A stretch of 28,410 nt of DNA from Synechococcaceae bacterium WB8_1B_136 (GCA_010029175.1 RGNC01000005.1:1-28410), one strand, 5' to 3'. Counted from the stretch's first letter, positions 1 to 7,215 are shown. The notes: generated by a model from the letters alone, not told the origin. Program-made: numbers and translations.

Positions 1-1115
1 AGGAGGGGGCTGCACTGGTGCGGCTTGGCAGCGGCTTCTTCCGGCCGCAATCCAGGCCCTCGCGGGATCTGGGGGTGCTGTTGGCCAGGGTGCTGGCATG
101 CCGGCAACCACTGCGGGTGCTGGATCTGATGGCCGGCTGTGGCATCCGCGCCCAGCGCTACGCCCGAGAGGCCGGGGCCACAGCCGTGTGGGCCAACGAT
201 GCCGATCCCGACCGGCTGCCCCTGCTGGAGGCCAACCTGGCCGGCGTCGCCGGGCTGCGCACCACCGCCCTCACGGCCCAGAAGCTGTTGGCCGATTGCC
301 TGATGCGCGAAGAGCGCTTCACGCTGCTGGATCTCGATGCCTTCGGCTGCCCCGCCAGCCTGGTGCCCCTGGCCCTGGAAGCCCTCTGCTTCGGGGGTGT
401 GCTGTATCTGGCCAGCACCGATGGCCGCTCCCCCACCGGCCACGACCGCCAGGGCGCCATTCGCTCGCTGGGGGCCTCGGCCCGGGCCCATCCCGCCAGC
501 TGGGAGCAGGCCCTGCGCCTGCAGATCGCCATGGTGGCCAAGGCTGCCTGGGCCCTGGGGCGTGGCGTGCGTCCTCTGTTCAGCTTCAGTGAGGGCCGCA
601 CCTTCCGCACGGCGGTGGAGCTGTTGCGCCGGCCTGAGCCGGGTGAGGAGCGCCAGCTGGGCCTGTTGGCCCACTGCCACGGCTGCGGCGATCAACACAG
701 CCAGAGCCTGCTGCAGCTGCGGCAGTGGCCTGCCTGCGCCTGCGGCGAGGATCCACCGCCCCTGGCGGTTTCAGGGCCCCTGTGGCTGGGCCCTCTCCAG
801 CATCCCCCCACCCTGGCGGCGATGCTGGAGCAGGAGCAGATGGCGGTGGCCGCCGGCCAGGAACCCTCGGCCGCCAGGCCGGGCCTGCGCCTGCTGGAGG
901 GCCTGTTGCGCGATCCGGGCGTGCCGGCGCGGGTGTGGCCCACGGCTGCCGTGGGGCGGCGGCTCGGCAGCGGTCCACCGGCCACGGATCGGCTGGTGGA
1001 GCGGTTGCGGGCCGAGGGCTGGACGGCCCTGCCCTCCGCTGTGATGGCCGGTCAGTTTCGCAGCGATGCCCCCTGGCCCCGTGTGTTGGAGCTGGCGGCT
1101 GCGCTAAATAGGTAG
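1..1115 (+). CDS. trm1: tRNA (guanine26-N2)-dimethyltransferase, Trm1 family (5' end beyond window)
   Basis: Likely a SAM-dependent enzyme that methylates N2 of G26 in tRNA. Counted from the GTG at 18, it shows SAM motif I with D36 and GCG at 40-42, the DLDAFG motif at 105-110, a zinc-finger-like set of C220, C223, C240 and C242, and the family signature GPLWLG at 253-258. The GTG at 18 has a good Shine-Dalgarno-like aggagg, but the frame stays open to the window edge. The upstream codons read E-G-A-A-L-V, resembling the conserved Trm1 N-terminus just before the FFRP...RDL segment. I therefore infer that the true start lies outside the window. Trm1 is mainly archaeal and eukaryotic; in bacteria it is known chiefly from cyanobacteria and Aquifex. 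The stop lies 19 bases before petM. Family call is firm; the start is not. Confidence 0.88.
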   Translation, partial: EGAALVRLGSGFFRPQSRPSRDLGVLLARVLACRQPLRVLDLMAGCGIRAQRYAREAGATAVWANDADPDRLPLLEANLAGVAGLRTTALTAQKLLADCLMREERFTLLDLDAFGCPASLVPLALEALCFGGVLYLASTDGRSPTGHDRQGAIRSLGASARAHPASWEQALRLQIAMVAKAAWALGRGVRPLFSFSEGRTFRTAVELLRRPEPGEERQLGLLAHCHGCGDQHSQSLLQLRQWPACACGEDPPPLAVSGPLWLGPLQHPPTLAAMLEQEQMAVAAGQEPSAARPGLRLLEGLLRDPGVPARVWPTAAVGRRLGSGPPATDRLVERLRAEGWTALPSAVMAGQFRSDAPWPRVLELAAALNR

Positions 1116-1134
1116 CCCGTTACGGCACCCGGCC

Positions 1135-1236
1135 ATGGCCTCGGAAATCTTCAGCACTGCAGCGCTGTTCTGGATCCTGATCCCCGTGGGGCTGGTGGGC
1201 GGCGCACTGCTGCTGAAGCTCCAGGGCGACAGCTGA
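1135..1236 (+). CDS. petM: Cytochrome b6f complex subunit 7 (PetM)
   Basis: A 33-residue single-span membrane peptide that starts MASEIFSTAALFW and ends LLLKLQGDS. This is the typical PetM pattern: a short polar N-terminus, one hydrophobic helix at about residues 8-27, and a conserved K-x-Q-G tail. PetM is a small peripheral subunit of the thylakoid cytochrome b6f complex, where it helps stabilise the dimer. The gene is too short for ordinary ORF calling. It sits 19 bases after trm1 and 78 bases before ycf39 on the same strand. An AT-rich patch, TAAATA at 1105-1110, could be a -10 element, but no well-spaced -35 is visible. Identification rests on sequence pattern recognition and is supported by the neighbouring photosynthesis gene. 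Confidence 0.9.
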   Translation: MASEIFSTAALFWILIPVGLVGGALLLKLQGDS

Positions 1237-1314
1237 GCCCGAGACCGGCTCGTACCATTGCGCCGCGCTCCCGCGGGCCTCACCTCTAGGCTCAGGCCTC
1301 GCTGAAGAAGCCTG

Positions 1315-2277
1315 ATGCAGGTGCTGGTGATCGGTGCAACGGGCACCCTGGGGCGTCAGATCGCCAGGCGTGCCCTCGATGCCGGCCACCAGGTGCGCTG
1401 CATGGTGCGCTCGCCCCGCAAGGCGGCGTTCCTGCAGGAGTGGGGCTGTGAGCTCACCCGCGGCGACCTGCTGGAGCCCGACAGCCTCGACTACGCCCTC
1501 GAGTGCCAGGAGGCGGTGATCGATGCCGCCACCACCCGGGCCACCGAGGGCGGCAGCGTCTACGACACCGACTGGACCGGCAAACTCAACCTGCTCAGCG
1601 CCTGCGAGCGGGCCGGGGTGAAGCGCTTCGTGTTCGTCTCGCTGCTGGATGCCGAGAAGCACCGCGATGTGCCGCTGATGGACATCAAGCACTGCACCGA
1701 GCAGCTGCTGATCCAATCAGATTTCGACTACACGATCCTGCGCTGCGTGGCCTTCATGCAGGGGGTGATCAGTCAGTTCGCCATCCCTGTGCTGGAAAGC
1801 CAGACGGTGTGGGTGAGCGGCACTCCCACACCGATCGCCTACATGAACACCCAGGATGTGGCCCGCTTCGCGGTGGCCGCCCTGGAGCGTCCGGAAACGA
1901 TCCGCAAGGCCCTGCCGGTGGTGGGGCCGAAGGCCTGGAACACCGGGGAGATCACCCAGCTATGTGAGAAGTACAGCGGCAGATCGGCCCGGGTGTTCCG
2001 GGTGCGCCCCTTCCTGATCCGGTTGATGCGGGGTGTGGCCTCCTTCTTTGAGCCGGGCGTGAACGTGGCCGAACGCCTGGCCTTCGACAAGGTGGTGGGG
2101 GGCGGAGCCACCCTCTCGGCTCCCATGGAGGAGAGCTATGCCGCCTTCGGCCTTGACCCCGCCGACACCACGCAGCTTGAGGATTACCTCAAGGAGTACT
2201 ACGACACGATCCTGAAGCGCCTGCGGGAGATGGAGGCCGACCTCGACAAGGACGCCAAGAAGAAGCTCCCCTTCTGA
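1315..2277 (+). CDS. ycf39: Photosystem II assembly factor Ycf39 (atypical SDR, NmrA-like)
   Basis: A 320-residue NAD(P)-binding Rossmann protein. GATGTLG at residues 7-13 is the dinucleotide loop, followed by the NmrA-like core with RGDLLEPDSL, a VKRFVFVSLL strand and DIKHCTEQ. It lacks the classical YxxxK catalytic pair of SDR enzymes, as expected for Ycf39/HCF244. In cyanobacteria Ycf39 works with high-light-inducible proteins in delivering chlorophyll to newly made D1 during photosystem II assembly. The charged C-terminal tail (about residues 285-320, ending KKKLPF) is normal for the family. Start is ATG at 1315. Its position after petM fits a photosynthetic cluster. Length and motifs match the family well. 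Confidence 0.93.
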   Translation: MQVLVIGATGTLGRQIARRALDAGHQVRCMVRSPRKAAFLQEWGCELTRGDLLEPDSLDYALECQEAVIDAATTRATEGGSVYDTDWTGKLNLLSACERAGVKRFVFVSLLDAEKHRDVPLMDIKHCTEQLLIQSDFDYTILRCVAFMQGVISQFAIPVLESQTVWVSGTPTPIAYMNTQDVARFAVAALERPETIRKALPVVGPKAWNTGEITQLCEKYSGRSARVFRVRPFLIRLMRGVASFFEPGVNVAERLAFDKVVGGGATLSAPMEESYAAFGLDPADTTQLEDYLKEYYDTILKRLREMEADLDKDAKKKLPF

Positions 2278-2304
2278 GCCAGCGCTTGCCCGCTGGTGCG
2301 TCTG

Positions 2305-2310
2305 TACTAT
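2305..2310 (+). promoter_or_regulatory. Possible -10 element upstream of the 71-residue ORF
   Basis: TACTAT sits 26 bases before the ATG at 2336, in an AT-richer patch of an otherwise GC-rich gap. No -35 hexamer with 16-18 base spacing is convincing; the TTGCCC at 2286-2291 is only 13 bases away. Weak candidate. Confidence 0.2.
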
Positions 2311-2335
2311 TCTGGCTGATGTCTGGACTGCTCTG

Positions 2336-2551
2336 ATGTCCGTCGCGCAGATCAAGAATCTCCAGCGCCGTCTGGGCAACCTGGAGGCCGAGGCCGTGGA
2401 GGAGGTGAACCGGGCCTGCGGCCACGAGCTCTGGCAGAGCCTGGGCTTTGATGCCCTCGACAGCCTCGAGGATCCCGATCGCCGGGCCCGCGCCAACTAC
2501 TACTACGGCCAGTTGCAGGCCGTGCGTGAACTCAAGGATGTGCTCGCCTGA
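2336..2551 (+). CDS. Conserved-looking 71-residue protein of unknown function
   Basis: I do not recognise a named family. The protein is small, acidic and predicted almost entirely helical: SVAQIKNLQRRLGNLEAEA at the start could form a short coiled coil, and an ANYYYGQLQAVRELKDVLA helix closes it. There is no signal peptide and no membrane segment, so it should be cytosolic. The ATG at 2336 is the only sensible start. It lies 58 bases after ycf39 in the same direction, and a TACTAT element upstream could give it its own promoter. Composition and codon use match the neighbours, which argues that it is a real gene. Function cannot be inferred from the sequence or from its neighbours. Confidence 0.7.
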   Translation: MSVAQIKNLQRRLGNLEAEAVEEVNRACGHELWQSLGFDALDSLEDPDRRARANYYYGQLQAVRELKDVLA

Positions 2552-2576
2552 GCCGCCGCCCGCCATGCACGCCCTG

Positions 2577-2591
2577 GGCCAACCCTTGGCC
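2577..2591. terminator. Small inverted repeat between convergent genes, possible terminator
   Basis: GGCCAA at 2577-2582, loop CCC, TTGGCC at 2586-2591. It lies in the 48-base gap between the convergent 71-residue ORF and the pseudouridine synthase gene, where a shared terminator would be expected. There is no T-run on either strand, so an intrinsic terminator is only a suggestion. Confidence 0.25.
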
Positions 2592-2599
2592 AAGCCCCC

Positions 2600-3460
2600 C
2601 TATCCGCCACCACCAGCCCGGCCTGATTTTCCTCCGCCGGCTCGGCCGCCGCGTCCTGGTGAGCTCCGCTGCAGCAGGGCCTGGAGCCGCCTCGATTCTT
2701 CGGCATTCGGCTCCCTCCACTGGCCCGCTGCCAGGCCCGCGAGGCTGAGCGGTGGGCCGTCGTCCATCAGGTCGATGGCCACCCGCAGCAGGCGCAGGGT
2801 GGGGTGGCCCACGGCGGCGGTCATCCGCCGCACCTGCCGGTTGCGGCCCTCGCGCAGCTCCAGCTGCAGCCAGCTGGTGGGAATCCGGGCCCGCTGGCGG
2901 ATGGGTGGATTCCGTTCCGGCAGTTGCGGATCCGCCAGCAGTTCGGCGCGGGCTGGCAGGGTGGCCCGCCCCTGGATCACCAGGCCCCGCTGGAGCTGGG
3001 CAATGGCTTCAGGGCCGGGGATTCCCTCCAGCTGTGCCCAGTAGCGCCGCCAGTGGCCCCAGGCGGGATCGGTGAGCCGTTGTTGCAGCCGGCCGTTGTC
3101 CGTGAGCAGCAGCAAGCCCTCGCTGTCGGCATCGAGGCGGCCGGCGGCATACACGCCTGGGATGGGGATGTGATCAGCCAGGCAGCCCCATGGACTGCCT
3201 GGTTCCGGTGTGAACTGGCTCAGCACCCCGTAGGGCTTGTGAAACAGCAGCGTGGTCAGGGTTTCTGGGGTCCTGGGGGCCGGGGATGCGCACTCAGCCT
3301 GGCTCAGGAGGCCTGGCGGGCCTTCCAGAGATTCACAACACCGATGGAGATCAGCAGCAGGCCCAGATCCATCGAGAGCGGCGGCAGGATCATGGCTGCG
3401 TTTGAGGGGGAGTGGCGTTGGCCGCGACCCTAGCGGTGCGGCTGGGGTGGAACGCGGCAA
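2600..3460 (-). CDS. RsuA/RluE-type 23S rRNA pseudouridine synthase (start uncertain)
   Basis: Converts a specific uridine in rRNA to pseudouridine. The catalytic domain runs from about residue 69 (TLLFHKPYGVLSQ) and contains GRLDADSEGL at 107-116, with the catalytic Asp at 110, and the C-terminal family motif GRNRQVRRMTAAVGHP. The lack of an S4 domain and the TLLFHKPYG opening resemble E. coli RluE. The protein ends in a Gly/Arg-rich tail (GRGGRAGGGKSGRAGGG). The start is odd: the only ATG, GTG or TTG in frame is a TTG at 3460, giving a 68-residue unconserved-looking extension. Homologues of this type usually start just before the TLLF segment, so a rare CTG near 3259 is possible. Family is secure; the exact target site and the 5' end are not. 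Confidence 0.85.
   Translation of the reverse strand: MPRSTPAAPLGSRPTPLPLKRSHDPAAALDGSGPAADLHRCCESLEGPPGLLSQAECASPAPRTPETLTTLLFHKPYGVLSQFTPEPGSPWGCLADHIPIPGVYAAGRLDADSEGLLLLTDNGRLQQRLTDPAWGHWRRYWAQLEGIPGPEAIAQLQRGLVIQGRATLPARAELLADPQLPERNPPIRQRARIPTSWLQLELREGRNRQVRRMTAAVGHPTLRLLRVAIDLMDDGPPLSLAGLAAGQWREPNAEESRRLQALLQRSSPGRGGRAGGGKSGRAGGGG
3304..3393 (-). CDS. Possible 29-residue single-span membrane peptide
   Basis: An ATG at 3393 opens a short frame with one hydrophobic helix, MDLGLLLISIGVVNLWKARQ, and a basic end, the usual topology of small thylakoid subunits. It lies in a different frame inside the doubtful N-terminal extension of the pseudouridine synthase gene, ending 45-50 bases before that protein's conserved domain. 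I cannot match it to a known subunit (PsaM, PsbM, PetN, NdhP or NdhQ). If it is real, the pseudouridine synthase must start downstream of it. There is no clear Shine-Dalgarno sequence. Confidence 0.35.
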   Translation of the reverse strand: MILPPLSMDLGLLLISIGVVNLWKARQAS

Positions 3461-3503
3461 CTAAGCTGTTGGGAGCAGTTTGAGTTTTGGCTGGCAGCAG
3501 CGC

Positions 3504-3773
3504 ATGATTGAGACCTCCGGCGTGATCGAGAAGGAACAGGGCAACGGGTTCTACCTGGTCACCCTCGAGCAGCCCGCAGGCCACCAATGCCTCTGCCGAG
3601 CTGCCGGCAAGCTCACCAAGTTCCGCATCAAGTTGCTGGCCGGCGACAAGGTGCTGGTGGAGATCAGCCCCTACGACCTCACCCGCGGTCGCATCACCTA
3701 CCGGGAGCGCAATGCAGGCGCCACCGGCCCCCGTCCGGGCGGCAACCGTCCCGGTGGGCCCCGCCGCCGCTGA
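3504..3773 (+). CDS. infA: Translation initiation factor IF-1
   Basis: An S1/OB-fold protein that binds the 30S A site during initiation. From the ATG at 3504 it is 89 residues, starting MIETSGVIEKEQGNGFYLVT. The core has the family motifs GHQCLCRAAGKLTKFRIKL and GDKVLVEISPYDLTRGRITY. The TTG at 3480 is in frame, but ATG 3504 matches the usual family start for this type (M-I-E-x-x-G-V). The OB domain ends near residue 70 at YRER, and about 16-20 extra residues rich in Gly, Pro and Arg (ending RPGGPRRR) follow. Bacterial IF-1 is normally about 72 residues, so this basic tail is an extension. It is transcribed divergently from the pseudouridine synthase gene and convergently with the NTRC gene. 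Confidence 0.93.
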   Translation: MIETSGVIEKEQGNGFYLVTLEQPAGHQCLCRAAGKLTKFRIKLLAGDKVLVEISPYDLTRGRITYRERNAGATGPRPGGNRPGGPRRR

Positions 3774-3805
3774 TCCTGCCGCCAGTCGTCCGATCAGTCG
3801 GCACC

Positions 3806-5200
3806 TCAGCCCACCGCGGCCCCCAGCAGACCCTCGATGGCTGCGCGGAATTCACTGCGCTGCTTCACGCCACGGAACTGCTGCTTCAGCTCCTTCTGGA
3901 AGAACAGCTGCACGGTGGGGGTGCCGGTGACACCGGCCTGCTCGGCGATCTCCCGGTCGGCCTCGATGTCGATCTCAACGCCCTGGGCGCGGCCACCCAG
4001 TTCCTCCAGCACGCGCTTCAGCTGGGGCTTCAGCACATGGCAGGGGCCACAGGTGGGGGAGGTGTACACCACCAGCAGGGGTTTGCTGCTGTCGTGGTAA
4101 AGCTTGCGCAGGGCGTAGCTGCCCTTCTGCCAGAGGGCGTTGGGGTCGTAGTTGGTCTCGTCGCTTTCGGCGGTGCGCTTCGGCTCGCCCACCGCAGCAG
4201 GGTCCACCGGTTCGTGGCTCACGGTGATCGCCAGGTTGTGATGGGTGAGCCAGCGCTCGGCGGCCAGGGCCGCCTGGCAGCCACTGCCGGCCGCGGTGAT
4301 CCCCTGGCGCCACTCCGCGTCGGCCACGTCGCCGGCGGCGTACACCCCCTCCAGGCTGGTTTCGGGCCGGCCGGGTCGGGTCACCAGGTAGCCGTAGCTG
4401 TCCACCTCCAGTTGGCCCTTCACCAGGCGGGTGTTGGGCGTGTGACCAATGGCGTAGAAGAGGCCGCGCACCGCCAGTTCCTCGGTGGCGCCGGTGTTGG
4501 AGTCCCGCAGGGTGATGGCCTCCATCCACGCGCCGCCTGAGCAATCCACCACCTGGCGGTTCCAGTGCACGCTGATGGCCGGGTTGGCCAGCACCCGATC
4601 GGCCATGGCCTTGCTGGCCCGCAGCTGCTCGCCCCGCACGATCAGATGCACGCGGCTGCCGTACTTGGTGAGATACACCGCCTCCTCACAGGCGGAATCG
4701 CCGCCCCCCACCACCGCCAGCTCCACATCGCGGAACTGGGGGGTGGCGCCATCGCAGATGGCGCAGGCACTGATGCCGGCGTTCCAGAAGCGCTCCTCGC
4801 TGGGCAGTCCCAGGCGGTTGGCGCTGGCCCCGGTGGCCAGGATCACGGCGTTGGCCAGGATCGTCTCCCCGTCGGCGCTGATGCGGAAGGGGCGCTGGGA
4901 GAGATCGATGCTGTCGGCGTCGGCCTCCACCAGCCGGGTGCCCCAGCGCAGGGCCTGGGCCTTGAGGCGATCCATCAGCTCCGGCCCCAGGATGCCGTCC
5001 GGGAAGCCGGGAAAGTTTTCCACGTGGGTGGTGGTCATCAGCTGACCGCCGGGGATGCCACCGTCTTGAAAGCCGGTGATCACCACCGGGCGGAGATTGG
5101 CGCGGGCGGCGTAGATGGCGGCCGTGTAGCCGGCGGGGCCGGAGCCGACGATGACCAGGTTTTCAGGTGCTGCGGTGGATGAAGCAGCGGTGGCGGCCAT
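3806..5200 (-). CDS. trxB: NADPH-thioredoxin reductase/thioredoxin fusion (NTRC type)
   Basis: A bifunctional NADPH-dependent thiol reductase. Numbered from the TTG at 5206, FAD-binding GSGPAG is at 21-26, the reductase redox pair CAIC at 148-151, NADPH-binding GGGDSA at 167-172 and the second FAD motif YAAGDVA near 289-295. A linker of about 40 residues leads to a thioredoxin domain with CGPC at 386-389 and the cis-Pro segment GVTGTPT. Plants and cyanobacteria use this fusion, called NTRC, to reduce 2-Cys peroxiredoxins and tune photosynthetic enzymes in the dark or low light. The ATG at 5200 (MAATAASS) is preferred over the TTG two codons earlier. Do not confuse it with the nitrogen regulator NtrC. 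Confidence 0.94.
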   Translation of the reverse strand: MAATAASSTAAPENLVIVGSGPAGYTAAIYAARANLRPVVITGFQDGGIPGGQLMTTTHVENFPGFPDGILGPELMDRLKAQALRWGTRLVEADADSIDLSQRPFRISADGETILANAVILATGASANRLGLPSEERFWNAGISACAICDGATPQFRDVELAVVGGGDSACEEAVYLTKYGSRVHLIVRGEQLRASKAMADRVLANPAISVHWNRQVVDCSGGAWMEAITLRDSNTGATEELAVRGLFYAIGHTPNTRLVKGQLEVDSYGYLVTRPGRPETSLEGVYAAGDVADAEWRQGITAAGSGCQAALAAERWLTHHNLAITVSHEPVDPAAVGEPKRTAESDETNYDPNALWQKGSYALRKLYHDSSKPLLVVYTSPTCGPCHVLKPQLKRVLEELGGRAQGVEIDIEADREIAEQAGVTGTPTVQLFFQKELKQQFRGVKQRSEFRAAIEGLLGAAVG

Positions 5201-5329
5201 GGTCAAAGCGGAGTCACTTCGCCTTGGAGCTTAGGCAGTGGATGGCGCGATGGTGGGCCCGTGGCGCGGGACGCCACCGCGCTGTGCCGTTGAGAGGTGT
5301 TGCCGAGACGCACGCGCCCAGCTCAAAAA

Positions 5330-5346
5330 CTAAAGGTTTACTTTAG
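5330..5346 (-). repeat. AT-rich inverted repeat over the stop codon of the 85-residue ORF
   Basis: CTAAAG at 5330-5335, loop GTTTA, CTTTAG at 5341-5346. The TAA stop of the 85-residue gene falls inside the right arm. It is a local AT-rich island in GC-rich DNA. It could be a weak terminator for that gene or an element of the NTRC promoter region, whose start lies 130 bases downstream on the same strand. Confidence 0.4.
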
Positions 5347-5600
5347 ATTTCGAGGATGCCGTCGTTGAGGCCTTCGCTTTCGTTGTCCTGGCCGCCCCGG
5401 GGCGATGTCTTGAAATTGGGAACCATCAGCACCTGTTCCGCCAGCAGTTCCGGGTGCTCATCAGCGCAGAGGATCCATTCGCGGAACTCCTCGGTCAGGG
5501 CGTAGCTGTCCTCGTAGCGCTCCCGCGTGTCGAGGCTGGCGATGCGTGCTGCTGACCAGTTGATCGCGACGGAGACCCGGCGCTGGATCGAACCTTTCAT
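5343..5600 (-). CDS. Conserved-looking 85-residue protein of unknown function
   Basis: From the ATG at 5600 the protein starts MKGSIQRRVSVAINWSAARI, followed by an acidic helical middle (RERYEDSYALTEEFREWILC) and an acidic, low-complexity end (DNESEGLNDGILEI). No signal peptide or membrane span is visible, so it is probably cytosolic. The longer frame back to 5684 adds only an unpatterned Arg-rich stretch, so I chose the internal ATG. It lies between NTRC and the helicase gene on the same strand, about 95 bases after the helicase stop. I recognise no family and propose no function. Codon use resembles the surrounding genes. Confidence 0.65.
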   Translation of the reverse strand: MKGSIQRRVSVAINWSAARIASLDTRERYEDSYALTEEFREWILCADEHPELLAEQVLMVPNFKTSPRGGQDNESEGLNDGILEI

Positions 5601-5694
5601 GGGTCCTGCTCGTTGGCACCACGCTGGTCGGCCCGGGGGCGATTTGCGGGGTTGTTTCGCACAACGTCGCACTTTCTGCTGCATTCCGATGTAA

Positions 5695-7161
5695 TCAACG
5701 CTGCAGCAGGAAGTGCGGCAGCTGGGGTCCGCGCATCCGGATCACCTCCCCTGCGCCGTCCTCCAGGGCCTGCAGGGGCAGTGAGCAGCCAGGGTTTGCC
5801 CCGGTGGGCTCCGCCGGCAGCTCGGCCGGGCGCGGGCGGATCAGGTAGGGCTCGCTCAGCGACCAGGTGCGGGCGTACTGCATCAGCAGCGGGTCGGCCG
5901 GGGCGAACACGTAGGAGGGACGGCGCGGCACCGCCTCCAGTTCCCCGCGGCTGCCATCCATGCGCACCGCTCGGGTGATGGCCTGCACGAAGCGGGTGCG
6001 GGTCACCACGGTGGTGAGATACGCCACCACCCGCAGCCGCGGGGCATCGAAGCCCTCGGCGCACATGTCGATGCTCACCAGCCAGTCGGCGCCACCGGCC
6101 TTGAAGGCCTCCATGCGCTCAGGGGCCTCGGGGTCCTGGGAGTGCACCAGGTGCACCCGATCGCCTTCCTCCTCCAGCAGGCCGGCGATCCGGCGGGCAT
6201 GGGCCACGTCGCGGGCGATCACCAGCCCGCCGGCCTCGGGGTGCTCGCGCCGCACCGCCTCCAGCCGCCGCCGGGCATTCAGCAGCAGCCGCAGGGCGAT
6301 GCTGCTGGTGTCCGCCAGGCGAATGGCGCGGCGCAGGTTGCGGGCCCGCCAGCTCTCGCGCTGCTCCAGCGAGAGGGGCGAGCGCTCGGCCTCGTCCTGC
6401 TCCCCCTGGCGACCGTGGTCCACCCAGCCATCCTGGAAACGGAACTCCAGGGGCCGCACATCCCCCGCCGCGATCAGCTGCCGCGGTTCCACGCTCAGAT
6501 CCGGAGCGATCTGCTCCACCCAGGCGTCCCCCTCGCGCACCTGCACCTGGCGGGCGGCGCAGAAAGCCAGGTTGTCGGCGCGAAACGGGGTTCCGGTGAG
6601 TCCCAGCCGCAGCCGCGCCCCCTGGCTGAGCCTGCTGAAGGCGTGGCCCCAGGCGGTGGCCTCCGGTTCCTCCGGATCCAGCCCCAGGTGGTGCACCTCA
6701 TCGGCAATGGCCAGCCAGGGCTGCCTGGGGGCCGCCGCGAACTGCTCGAGCAAGGCCTCGAGATTGCGGCCTGCCGCCTGGTAGGTGAGCAGCAGGCCCT
6801 GGCTGGTGGCCGTCTGGTCGTGGCCGGGTTCCCAGATCCGCAGGGTGAGCCCCAGGCGCTGGGCGGCCGAGAGCCACTGGCTGGAGATGGAGCTGCGATG
6901 GCAGAACACCACAAAGCGCTCCAGGCGCCCCTCGCCGTGCAGCCGGTGGAAGCCCAGCAGCGCCCCGAGGGTTTTGCCGGCCCCGGGGCCGGCATTGATC
7001 AGCACATCGGCCCCCGGACCGCTGGGCGGTTGCTGGTCCAGTCGGCGGCGCAGCAACTGGATCAGCTGCCGCTGCCACTGGCGCGGCTGGACCGCGGTGG
7101 CCGCGCGGGCCTGATCGCCACGGCCCGAGGGCTGGGCCAGGTTGAAGGAGGGTGCGGGCAT
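5695..7161 (-). CDS. SF2 DEAD/DEAH-box helicase (DEVH)
   Basis: A 488-residue superfamily 2 helicase-like ATPase. Walker A AGPGAGKT is at 57-64, the Walker B box DEVH at 154-157, motif III-like TGTPFRAD at 189-196, and motif VI QAITRAVRMD lies near residue 400. The helicase C domain includes SIDMCAEGFDAPRLR (motif V). The overall pattern resembles the restriction-enzyme-type/UvrB-like helicase fold (ResIII plus Helicase C) without a nuclease, methylase or other fused domain. Start is ATG at 7161, placed directly after a GC-rich hairpin (see the separate entry). Divergent partner is the 58-residue ORF. No defence, restriction or CRISPR genes lie nearby, so a role in nucleic acid repair or processing is as likely as any other. 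Substrate unknown. Confidence 0.85.
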   Translation of the reverse strand: MPAPSFNLAQPSGRGDQARAATAVQPRQWQRQLIQLLRRRLDQQPPSGPGADVLINAGPGAGKTLGALLGFHRLHGEGRLERFVVFCHRSSISSQWLSAAQRLGLTLRIWEPGHDQTATSQGLLLTYQAAGRNLEALLEQFAAAPRQPWLAIADEVHHLGLDPEEPEATAWGHAFSRLSQGARLRLGLTGTPFRADNLAFCAARQVQVREGDAWVEQIAPDLSVEPRQLIAAGDVRPLEFRFQDGWVDHGRQGEQDEAERSPLSLEQRESWRARNLRRAIRLADTSSIALRLLLNARRRLEAVRREHPEAGGLVIARDVAHARRIAGLLEEEGDRVHLVHSQDPEAPERMEAFKAGGADWLVSIDMCAEGFDAPRLRVVAYLTTVVTRTRFVQAITRAVRMDGSRGELEAVPRRPSYVFAPADPLLMQYARTWSLSEPYLIRPRPAELPAEPTGANPGCSLPLQALEDGAGEVIRMRGPQLPHFLLQR

Positions 7162-7181
7162 GGCGCCATTGTGTTGGCGCC
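7162..7181 (-). promoter_or_regulatory. Hairpin immediately before the helicase start codon
   Basis: On the transcript strand GGCGCCA (7181-7175), loop ACACAA, TGGCGCC (7168-7162) forms a perfect 7-bp stem whose 3' side touches the ATG at 7161. It would occupy the ribosome-binding region. This could limit or regulate translation initiation. It is seen in sequence only; function is inference. Confidence 0.45.
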
Positions 7182-7215
7182 GGCGGAAAAAAGATGCGTA
7201 CTTCTACCTATTTGC

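Noticed and set aside
3587..4540. 317-residue open frame on the plus strand across infA and NTRC
   Set aside because: It starts inside infA in the wrong frame and runs antisense to NTRC; no motifs.
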